Part shown: positions 1 through 5,052 of the stretch, piece after piece | How positions within the stretch are numbered: the stretch's first letter is position 1 | Layout: every line of letters starts with the position of its first letter | Notes under the pieces: model-generated | Seen by the model: the letters and a program-made list of their open reading frames with translations, nothing else | What the model was told of the DNA's origin: nothing | The model's database searches: none | Assembly (NCBI GenBank): GCA_964614375.1 | Contig: CAZTLI010000321.1 | Coordinates: 1 to 6,403, forward strand | Source of the DNA: CAZTLI01 sp964614375 | GTDB lineage: Bacteria > Chloroflexota > Anaerolineae > Aggregatilineales > Phototrophicaceae | DNA length: 6,403 nucleotides | Direction of reading: 5' to 3' | Position numbers and translations under genes: made by a program

Positions 1-206
1 TGCATACCACCAGCAAAACGGCGTTTAATGGCGGTGGCATCGGGTTAGGGTTGCCCATTTGCAGGGGCATTATTAGCGCGCATGGTGGGCGCATTCGCGT
101 GGAAAGCCCCGGACGAGACCGTGAAAAATGTCCCGGTAGTGAATTTGTGGTGATTTTGCCATTGATAACGAAAGCACAATCCATCCCGAAACGCATCAAA
201 CTATAA
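1..206 (+). CDS. Sensor histidine kinase, C-terminal end (partial)
   Basis: This is the 3' end of a gene that begins left of the window; the readable frame starts at base 3 and ends with TAA at 204-206, giving 67 residues. The stretch GGIGLGLPICRGII followed by SAHGGRIRVES is the G2 box and following helix and strand of the HATPase_c (GHKL) ATP-binding domain of two-component sensor kinases. The later GSEFVVILPL matches the closing strand of that domain (usual form G..F.v.LP). About ten residues follow, so no receiver or other domain is fused at the C-terminus. By family knowledge the protein would bind ATP and phosphorylate a histidine in its own dimerisation domain. Its sensor region, membrane segments and phospho-acceptor histidine are outside the window, so its signal is unknown. 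The next gene starts 15 bases after the stop, which suggests co-transcription. Confidence 0.88.
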   Translation, partial: HTTSKTAFNGGGIGLGLPICRGIISAHGGRIRVESPGRDREKCPGSEFVVILPLITKAQSIPKRIKL

Positions 207-221
207 TTAGGACAATTTAGC

Positions 222-1469
222 ATGGACCAGCAAAACCAGCTAAATGCAAAAGGCGTTGCTGCTGCCTTCGTCGCCCCGCTATTTCTGGGCATGGCCCCCA
301 TTTTTGGCAAAATGGCGGTCAATGCGGGTTCGGATGCCTTTACGGTTGCCGCCCTGCGGACATTGGTCGCTGTGGCGTTGTTATGGGTCTTTTATTTACT
401 GTTTTTCCGTAAATATATTTACATTTACCCCGCTGGATTTTTGGGCTGTACCGTCATCGGCATTATCAACGGTATCGGGTCACTCTTTTACTATGGCGGC
501 TTAGAACGCCTTGATGCGTCCCTCGTGCAGCTTGTGAATGGCATGTATCTGGCGTTTGCGGTGTTACTCTCGCGTATCGGCGGGCAAAAGGCCGATGGAC
601 GCACACTGATTCGGGTGGCATTGGCGATGCTAGCCCTATTCCTGCTGACCGGGTTTGGCGCGCAATCTGTGGATTGGACGGGCGTGGGTTTGATGCTCGG
701 TAATGGGCTGATGTTCGCCGGGACGCTGATTCTCAGTCAATATGTGCTCTATGAAATGCCGTCGCCGACAGTCGCTCTCTATATTCTGACCACGATGGGC
801 GTCGTCGTCACGATTGTATGGATGGCAGTTGGGCAGCCTATCTCAAACGAAGTCTTTCAAGCATCCATCGGGCCTATCGTCGCGCTGGGGGTCACGACAG
901 CGCTCTCACGAGTGGCGATGTTCGCGGGGGTGAAGTTCATGGGCGGGATGCAGACGGCGATTCTGGCCGTTGCAGAAATCGCCGTTACCCTGAGTCTGGC
1001 GTTCTTCATCTTGCATGACCGCCTGACAGCGACACAATGGTTGGGCGTGGGTATTCTCGTTCTGGGCATTTTGCTCATCCGGCAGCGTGATTTGCTGCCA
1101 CGCGGTTATAACCCCGCCGCACTGATTGCCGCCAATATGAACAGTGTCCAATTCCAGCGCATTGCCTTTCATCGCGCATTCGGCACACACGAAACCGACG
1201 ATGTATGGGGCACAATGTCGCAAATCACGACACAAGAAATGCTGGCGATTAAGCGGATGATGGGCGCGGAAGTCGGCGGGATTGACCCCTTCCCAATCGG
1301 CAAAAGCAATCAGATGAATGCCCGAACACTGGAAGCGATTGAGGATGTGCTCGATTCGCAGGAGATTGACCTGCTCGCTAGTCTCAACAGAGAAGCACCA
1401 ACCGAACTACACATCCCTGAAGACCTATCGGACATCGAAGAAGCCGACGACGCCGAATCAGGCGTCTAA
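222..1469 (+). CDS. EamA/DMT-family permease with long hydrophilic C-terminal tail
   Basis: The 415-residue product is an integral membrane protein of the drug/metabolite transporter superfamily, with two tandem EamA repeats (about residues 12-146 and 152-287) and about ten membrane segments. Family signs include the AALRTLVA stretch near residue 43 in the first repeat, and AEIAVTLSLAFFILHDRLT near 251-269 followed by the Q..G..ILVLGILL closing helix. The usual Glu of the 'gErlt' motif is Asp266 here. Such proteins typically export small metabolites or amino acids; the substrate cannot be read from sequence. Typical members end soon after the tenth helix at about 290-300 residues. This one continues for about 125 polar residues (about 290-415), acidic at the end (DLSDIEEADDAE) and expected in the cytoplasm. 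The ATG at 222 has an AGGA about nine bases upstream and lies 15 bases after the kinase stop, so the two genes are probably co-transcribed. Confidence 0.9.
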   Translation: MDQQNQLNAKGVAAAFVAPLFLGMAPIFGKMAVNAGSDAFTVAALRTLVAVALLWVFYLLFFRKYIYIYPAGFLGCTVIGIINGIGSLFYYGGLERLDASLVQLVNGMYLAFAVLLSRIGGQKADGRTLIRVALAMLALFLLTGFGAQSVDWTGVGLMLGNGLMFAGTLILSQYVLYEMPSPTVALYILTTMGVVVTIVWMAVGQPISNEVFQASIGPIVALGVTTALSRVAMFAGVKFMGGMQTAILAVAEIAVTLSLAFFILHDRLTATQWLGVGILVLGILLIRQRDLLPRGYNPAALIAANMNSVQFQRIAFHRAFGTHETDDVWGTMSQITTQEMLAIKRMMGAEVGGIDPFPIGKSNQMNARTLEAIEDVLDSQEIDLLASLNREAPTELHIPEDLSDIEEADDAESGV

Positions 1470-1515
1470 TCGACCTCTCAACACCCCAAATCTGTAGGAA
1501 TAGCATCAGCCGTTG

Positions 1516-2340
1516 CTACGCGCCGATTTTCGCATCGGCCTTTTTCTGTTCCTGAGCGGTGTGCTGCGCCAGATAGTCCTGCACGGCTTTGTTGAACGCT
1601 TCGGGATTTTCTGTTGGCAGTGCGTGGCGTGTATCCGGGATGATGGTCACTTTCGCGCCCGGAATACTGGCAGCATAGGCTTGTTTATAGGCCACAGGTG
1701 TATAGTCATGCTCCGCGCCGATGATATGTGTTGGCACTTTGATGGACTGAATTTTGTCCATCACTGACCAGTTGACCATCGCTTGCATAGAAGCCAGATA
1801 GGCCCGTTTGTCGTTTTCCGCCCAGCGCTCGATGAATGTCGCGCGCAGGTTTTCGTGCTCTGGTTTGATGAACAGGCGCTTCGCCAGCACTTCGCCCATC
1901 TTCCGCATTCCCAATAGACGCACGATAAAAAAGCGCATCATGATTTGCAGGCGCTGACGGGGTGTGCGCGACACCACTTCTGGCGAACTGTTGACGATGG
2001 TCAGCGTTCGCAGGCGTTCGGGATTGCTGACCGCCATCTGAAACGCGATTCCGCCCCCCATTGACCAGCCAATGACATGCGCCGCCTCAATATCAAGGGC
2101 AGTCATCAACCCGGTGATGTCATCGGCAAACTGTTGAATGCTATAGGGCGCGGGTGGTTTGGAGGATTTGCCATGTCCGCGTATATCAACCGCAATCACG
2201 CGAAAATCCTGTTTGAACGCTTCAATCTGGGGCTGCCAATCGCGGGTGCTTGACCCTAACCCGTGTAATAAGAGCAGCGGTTCACCCTGACCATATTCCT
2301 CATAATAAAGATTAACGTCACGGACAGTTATTTGGGGCAT
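1516..2340 (-). CDS. Alpha/beta hydrolase (alpha/beta-fold family)
   Basis: The 274-residue product is a complete cytoplasmic alpha/beta-hydrolase with no signal peptide. Visible landmarks in order are the oxyanion-hole strand LLLLHGLG (22-29), the strand and turn VDIRGHGKSS (51-60), the nucleophile elbow GWSMGG with Ser93, a helical cap region (about 120-195), the acid strand HIIGAEHDYTP with Asp212, and the catalytic His239 in DTRHALPTENPEAF. The Ser-Asp-His triad is therefore intact. Its length and layout match the broad group of esterases, 3-oxoadipate enol-lactonase-like enzymes and related hydrolases; the substrate cannot be assigned. The ATG at 2340 is preceded by GGAG with a six-base gap, which supports this start. 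The tail after about residue 258 (HTAQEQKKADAKIGA) is polar and is encoded over the terminator of the convergent permease gene. It is divergent from the adenosine-specific kinase family gene across a 124-base spacer. Confidence 0.9.
   Translation of the reverse strand: MPQITVRDVNLYYEEYGQGEPLLLLHGLGSSTRDWQPQIEAFKQDFRVIAVDIRGHGKSSKPPAPYSIQQFADDITGLMTALDIEAAHVIGWSMGGGIAFQMAVSNPERLRTLTIVNSSPEVVSRTPRQRLQIMMRFFIVRLLGMRKMGEVLAKRLFIKPEHENLRATFIERWAENDKRAYLASMQAMVNWSVMDKIQSIKVPTHIIGAEHDYTPVAYKQAYAASIPGAKVTIIPDTRHALPTENPEAFNKAVQDYLAQHTAQEQKKADAKIGA
1522..1545 (+). terminator. Rho-independent terminator for the EamA permease, inside the opposing hydrolase gene
   Basis: GCCGAT (1522-1527) and ATCGGC (1534-1539) form a perfect six-base stem with a six-base loop. 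One C and then five T (1541-1545) follow on the plus strand. It lies 53 bases after the permease stop. The T-tract is only on the plus-strand side, so it should stop rightward transcription and not the hydrolase transcript. It overlaps the last codons of the hydrolase gene on the other strand. Confidence 0.6.
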
Positions 2341-2398
2341 GATGTACTCCAGCTATGTTGAAACAAAATGACGCGCATTATGAAAGATTCGTTGTTAT

Positions 2399-2424
2399 AT
2401 TATAGTGGAAAAAGCGATTGTCAC
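2399..2424 (-). promoter_or_regulatory. Possible promoter for the hydrolase
   Basis: On the minus strand a perfect TATAAT (2399-2404) lies about 58 bases upstream of the hydrolase start. The best upstream element is GTGACA (2419-2424), but the spacer is only 14 bases, shorter than the usual 16-18, so the -35 assignment is doubtful. The -10 element alone is the main support. The same AT-rich patch also reads TATTAT on the plus strand (2398-2403) and might serve the divergent gene, but I find no good -35 for it. Confidence 0.3.
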
Positions 2425-2450
2425 ATGGACAAAGCGCAAAATCTCTATAA

Positions 2451-2456
2451 AAAGGG
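2451..2456 (+). promoter_or_regulatory. Ribosome binding site that sets the GTG start of the adenosine-specific kinase family gene
   Basis: AAAGGG lies eight bases before GTG at 2465. An in-frame TGA at 2459-2461 rules out any earlier start in this frame. The ATG at 2458 is in another frame, sits one base after the site, and ends after five codons. Confidence 0.65.
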
Positions 2457-2464
2457 TATGAAAA

Positions 2465-2959
2465 GTGGAACTTAAACTTGTCACGATTGAAAAACCCGAA
2501 ACTATCAACTTCATTCTCGGTCAGAGCCACTTCATCAAAACGGTTGAAGATGTGCATGAAGCGATGGTCAATACCGTTCCCGGCATCAAATTCGGTTTTG
2601 CCTTCTGCGAAGCATCGGGCGAATGTCTGGTGCGCTGGACAGGTACAGACAACACGCTGACCGAACTGGCGAAGAAAAACGCCTACAATCTCTCCGCCGG
2701 ACACAGTTTTATCCTGTTCCTTGGCGAAGGCTATTTCCCGATTAATGTGTTGAAGTGCCTGCAAGCTGTGCCCGAAGTGGTCGGCATCTTTTGCGCTACC
2801 GCTAATCCAACCCAGGTCATCCTCGCCGAAACCGAACAAGGACGCGGTGTGGTCGGCGTCATCGACGGCTTCAAGAGCAAAGGCATCGAAGACGAAAAAG
2901 GCATCGCATGGCGCACAACGTTTCTGCGGACGATTGGCTATAAACTCGGCGGGAAATAG
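2465..2959 (+). CDS. Adenosine-specific kinase family protein (PF04008, former DUF355)
   Basis: The 164-residue product matches the whole length of this small single-domain family (usually about 160-165 residues). Features I recognise are the opening MELKLVTIEKP, ILGQSHFIKTVEDV with His22, VPGIKFGFAFCEASG (38-52), LVRW (55-58), the AGHSF turn with His80, FPINVL (91-96), FCATANP (109-115) and AETEQGRGVVGVIDG (121-135). From family knowledge, a Pyrobaculum aerophilum member has a modified, apparently phosphorylated histidine and binds adenosine and AMP but not ADP or ATP; the cellular role is not well established. I cannot say from sequence which histidine would be modified. There is no signal peptide or membrane segment, so it should be cytoplasmic. 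Translation begins at GTG. It is transcribed alone: divergent from the hydrolase, and convergent with xth 19 bases away. Confidence 0.88.
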   Translation: MELKLVTIEKPETINFILGQSHFIKTVEDVHEAMVNTVPGIKFGFAFCEASGECLVRWTGTDNTLTELAKKNAYNLSAGHSFILFLGEGYFPINVLKCLQAVPEVVGIFCATANPTQVILAETEQGRGVVGVIDGFKSKGIEDEKGIAWRTTFLRTIGYKLGGK

Positions 2960-2985
2960 CCGTCAACCGGCCCAATCGCTATTTC
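2953..2985. terminator. Inverted repeat across both stop codons of convergent genes
   Basis: GAAATAGC (2953-2960) and GCTATTTC (2978-2985) are perfect 8-base inverted copies separated by 17 bases. Each arm holds the final lysine codon and TAG stop of one of the two facing genes. The stem is AT-rich and lacks a T-tract on either side, so it is at best a weak bidirectional terminator or a 3'-end protecting hairpin. Confidence 0.3.
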
Positions 2986-3743
2986 AGCGTCAAACTGATC
3001 GGGCAGTGGTCGCTGCCCATGATGTCTGGATGGAGTTCCGCCGTGACCACCCTATCGCGCAGGTCGTCGCTGATGAAGAAATAGTCGATACGCCAGCCCA
3101 CATTGCGTTCCCGCGCGCCGCTGCGGTTCGACCACCAGTTATACGCGCCTTCGAGTTCAGGGTTTAGCACGCGGAAAATGTCGAGATACCCGGCTGCGAC
3201 AACCTGGTCAATCCACGCCCGTTCCTGCGGCATAAAACCGGTAGTCTTGGTATTGTCTTTCGGACGGGCGAGGTCGATTTCTTGGTGGGCAGTGTTGACA
3301 TCGCCACAAAATATCACACCCTTGCCCTTTGCCCGCAAATCATCACAAAAACGCAGGAAATCGGCCTTATAGTCCATTTTATAGGGCACACGGCTGTGGT
3401 CACGTCCACCATTGGGGAAGTAGGCGGTTATCAACACGAAGTCGCCATAATCCGCGACAATCGTCCGCCCTTCACTGTCGTATTTGTCCATGCCCAATCC
3501 GATTTGCACGGACTTCGGCTCGGTCTTGCTATACAGCGCGACGCCACTATAGCCTTTTTTCTCGGAAGTGGCCCAGTAACTTTGATAGCCATCGGGCAAG
3601 CGCAGTTCATCATCCAACTGCTCAGGCCATGCCTTCGTTTCCTGTAGACACAACACATCCGGGGCGGTGGTTTTCATCCAATCCAGAAAGCCTTTTTTCT
3701 GCACGGCACGAATACCGTTGACATTCCACGAGAATAATTTCAT
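2979..3743 (-). CDS. xth: Exodeoxyribonuclease III / AP endonuclease (ExoA/APE1-like)
   Basis: The 254-residue product is a complete cytoplasmic Mg-dependent nuclease of the EEP fold. By family function it cleaves DNA 5' of abasic sites in base excision repair and removes nucleotides 3' to 5'. All active-site residues are visible: Asn7 (FSWNVNGIRA), Glu34 (LCLQETK), Tyr108 (AYFPNGG), Asp148 and Asn150 (GDVNTAH), Asp220 (VGWRIDYFF), and Asp245-His246 (MGSDHCPISL). The ARERNVGWRIDYF and MGSDHCPISL segments resemble the ExoA/APE1 branch. I chose ATG 3743 because MKLFSWNVNG is the family's standard opening and AGGAGG lies seven bases upstream. The adjacent ATG at 3746 is also possible. An open frame runs back to 3848, but its 35 extra residues look like translated spacer. 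moaA is upstream on the same strand, with a terminator-like hairpin between the two. Confidence 0.95.
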   Translation of the reverse strand: MKLFSWNVNGIRAVQKKGFLDWMKTTAPDVLCLQETKAWPEQLDDELRLPDGYQSYWATSEKKGYSGVALYSKTEPKSVQIGLGMDKYDSEGRTIVADYGDFVLITAYFPNGGRDHSRVPYKMDYKADFLRFCDDLRAKGKGVIFCGDVNTAHQEIDLARPKDNTKTTGFMPQERAWIDQVVAAGYLDIFRVLNPELEGAYNWWSNRSGARERNVGWRIDYFFISDDLRDRVVTAELHPDIMGSDHCPISLTLK

Positions 3744-3750
3744 CATCCAT

Positions 3751-3756
3751 CCTCCT
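3751..3756 (-). promoter_or_regulatory. Ribosome binding site of xth
   Basis: The minus strand reads AGGAGG, a full Shine-Dalgarno match, seven bases before ATG 3743 and four bases before ATG 3746. It decides the start against the longer open frame, and lies just downstream of the terminator-like hairpin. Confidence 0.75.
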
Positions 3757-3759
3757 GCC

Positions 3760-3787
3760 GACAAAAAACGCGCTCTTGCGCGCTGTC
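3760..3787 (-). terminator. Terminator-like hairpin between moaA and xth
   Basis: On the minus strand CGCGC, loop AAGA, GCGCG (3769-3782) forms a perfect GC stem, extendable by G-U and A-U pairs, and runs straight into six T (3763-3768). It begins about 85 bases after the moaA stop and fits a Rho-independent terminator for moaA. The flanking GACA (3784-3787) and TGTC (3760-3763) can also pair, bulging the U-run, so it could instead be a leader hairpin of the xth message. It ends three bases before the xth ribosome binding site. Confidence 0.6.
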
Positions 3788-3794
3788 CAATCAT

Positions 3795-3820
3795 TGTACA
3801 TGCGTTCTGATTTGTGTACA
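3795..3820. repeat. Paired TGTACA palindromes upstream of xth
   Basis: TGTACA occurs at 3795-3800 and 3815-3820, 20 bases apart start to start, about two helical turns. Each copy is its own reverse complement. They lie in the moaA-xth spacer, about 50-80 bases before the xth start. A TACAAT that could be a minus-strand -10 (3793-3798) overlaps the first copy. They could be an operator, but no regulator can be named. Confidence 0.3.
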
Positions 3821-3869
3821 GGTCAAGCAGGTAAGGGATTTCAAACAATCGCCAATTTAAGGCGACGCT

Positions 3870-4877
3870 TTAGCCCCCGATGTGGTACATCTCGACTTTG
3901 CTATCGCGCGGTTTCGTCAGCGACGCGCGCACTTCAGAATAGCGATCTGTACGTTTGCTCCATAGCTGCGTGATGAACTGTTCGAGTACGTCGTCGGACG
4001 CATTCTCACGCATCAACGTGCGGATGTCTGTCCCTTTGGCTGCAAACAAACAGGTGAACAATTCGCCTTCAGCAGACAACCGTATACGGCTGCACGCGCC
4101 ACAAAATGGTTGAGTTACTGACGTAATCAGACCAATTTCGCCACCCCCATCACGATAACGATAGCGTTTCGCCACTTCGCCACGATAATTCGGGTCAATG
4201 GGTTCCAGGGGCAGTTCAGCGTTAATACGCTCAATAATCTCTTTCGCCGGGACCACTTCATCCAAGCGCCAGCCGTTCATTGTGCCAACGTCCATGTATT
4301 CGATGAAACGCATGATATGCCCGCGCTCTTTGAAATGACGCGCCAGTTCAACCAGTGTATGGTCATTCACACCGCGCTGGACGACGGCATTGATTTTCAG
4401 AGGACTGAATCCGGCCTGTTCCGCCGCTGTGATACCATCCAGCACCTTTTGCACACTGGAACGTCCGCCGTTCATTTTCTGGAATACGGCATCATCCAGC
4501 GAATCGAGGCTAATCGTCAGCCGATGGAGTCCAGCGGCCTTGAGCGCATCGGCCTTCCTGGGCAGCAGATAGCTATTGGTCGTCATGGCGATGTCATCTA
4601 CACCGTCGATGGTTGCCAGCATTGCTATGAGCGTTTCAATATTTTCGCGCACCAGTGGTTCGCCGCCGGTAATCCGCAGCTTACGCACACCCAACTTCAC
4701 AAAAACACGCGCGACCTGTGTGATTTCCTCATAGGTCAGTAGTTGTTCACGCGGTAGAAAACGATAATGCTCGCCAAAAATCTCGGCAGGCATACAATAC
4801 GGACAGCGGAAATTGCAGCGATCTGTCACCGAAATTCGCAGGTCACGTAACGGGCGCTTAAAGTGGTCAGTTACCAT
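3870..4877 (-). CDS. moaA: GTP 3',8-cyclase MoaA (molybdenum cofactor biosynthesis)
   Basis: The 335-residue product is a radical-SAM enzyme. With MoaC, MoaA converts GTP to cyclic pyranopterin monophosphate, the first step of molybdenum cofactor synthesis. The N-terminal [4Fe-4S] cluster motif CNFRCPYC gives Cys21, Cys25 and Cys28. RITGGEPLVR (68-77) is the SAM-binding region and LTISLDSLD (120-128) a conserved barrel strand. The second cluster, specific to MoaA, is visible as Cys259, Cys262 and Cys276 (CGACSRIRLS to LFTC). The C-terminus ends in the conserved Gly-Gly (HIGG). Length fits the family (about 325-340). I chose ATG 4877 because the family core starts here (RPLRDLRISVTDRC) and GAGGA lies four bases upstream. 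The frame stays open to 5072, but that extension overlaps the divergent cyclase start and looks like translated spacer. No other moa, moe or molybdoenzyme gene is in the window. Confidence 0.95.
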   Translation of the reverse strand: MVTDHFKRPLRDLRISVTDRCNFRCPYCMPAEIFGEHYRFLPREQLLTYEEITQVARVFVKLGVRKLRITGGEPLVRENIETLIAMLATIDGVDDIAMTTNSYLLPRKADALKAAGLHRLTISLDSLDDAVFQKMNGGRSSVQKVLDGITAAEQAGFSPLKINAVVQRGVNDHTLVELARHFKERGHIMRFIEYMDVGTMNGWRLDEVVPAKEIIERINAELPLEPIDPNYRGEVAKRYRYRDGGGEIGLITSVTQPFCGACSRIRLSAEGELFTCLFAAKGTDIRTLMRENASDDVLEQFITQLWSKRTDRYSEVRASLTKPRDSKVEMYHIGG

Positions 4878-4880
4878 AGT

Positions 4881-4886
4881 GTCCTC
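4881..4886 (-). promoter_or_regulatory. Ribosome binding site of moaA
   Basis: The minus strand reads GAGGAC here, with GAGGA ending four bases before ATG 4877. This short but acceptable spacing supports that start over the longer open frame. Confidence 0.6.
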
Positions 4887-4907
4887 ACCAGCAAAGTGTG
4901 CATCTTC

Positions 4908-4936
4908 AGTGTAAAAGAAAGGTCTATTTTTATCAA
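4908..4936 (-). promoter_or_regulatory. Candidate sigma-70-type promoter for moaA
   Basis: On the minus strand TTGATA (4931-4936, five of six to TTGACA) and TACACT (4908-4913, four of six to TATAAT) are separated by exactly 17 bases. Transcription would start near 4900, giving a leader of about 24 bases with the GAGGA site inside it. This leader is too short for a molybdenum cofactor riboswitch. Confidence 0.4.
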
Positions 4937-4974
4937 GAACGTCTGTTTTATTGGACTCTGCTCTACTCAGAATT

Positions 4975-5002
4975 TTTGTATTCACTTTAAACGCTATACA
5001 AT
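4975..5002 (+). promoter_or_regulatory. Weak candidate promoter for the cyclase
   Basis: TACAAT (4997-5002, five of six to TATAAT) sits 51 bases before the cyclase ATG. The best upstream hexamer at 16 bases is TTTGTA (4975-4980), a poor -35 match. A start near 5009 would put the TTATCCACA site and the CAATATTG palindrome at the very start of the message. Confidence 0.25.
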
Positions 5003-5007
5003 AATCC

Positions 5008-5022
5008 TTATCCACAATATTG
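5008..5022. promoter_or_regulatory. DnaA-box-like site overlapping an 8-bp palindrome
   Basis: TTATCCACA (5008-5016) is an exact match to the classic DnaA-box consensus TTATNCACA. It overlaps by two bases the perfect palindrome CAATATTG (5015-5022). Both lie between the moaA and cyclase genes, 31-45 bases before the cyclase ATG. A single box does not make an origin. It could be a regulatory site or a chance match. Confidence 0.3.
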
Positions 5023-5052
5023 CACAGGCATAGATTACCGGGAGGGGACAGC

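Noticed and set aside
1501..1518. TAGCA and TGCTA inverted repeat just after the hydrolase stop, as its terminator.
   Set aside because: The stem is only five base pairs, AT-rich, and has no T-tract on the minus strand.
2418..2451. TTGTCA and TATAAA as a promoter for the adenosine-specific kinase family gene.
   Set aside because: The spacer is about 22 bases, too long, and transcription would begin at or after the ribosome binding site.
2458..2475. Tiny reading frame ATG to TAA just before and overlapping the GTG start, possible leader peptide.
   Set aside because: It has five codons, its ATG is one base from the AAAGGG so it cannot use that site well, and nothing else suggests attenuation.
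2378..2839. Minus-strand open frame of 153 codons opposite the adenosine-specific kinase family gene.
   Set aside because: It is an antisense shadow of a well-recognised gene, with no recognisable domain. Similar long frames opposite or inside the permease, hydrolase, xth, moaA and cyclase genes were rejected for the same reason.
3744..3848. Longer start for exonuclease III, adding 35 residues.
   Set aside because: The added residues do not resemble the family, the standard opening MKLFSWNVNG lies at 3743 with AGGAGG in the right place, and the extension covers the terminator-like hairpin and palindromes.
5008..5016. DnaA box as evidence for a replication origin.
   Set aside because: There is only one box, no AT-rich unwinding region with repeats, and no dnaA, dnaN, parA or similar neighbour.
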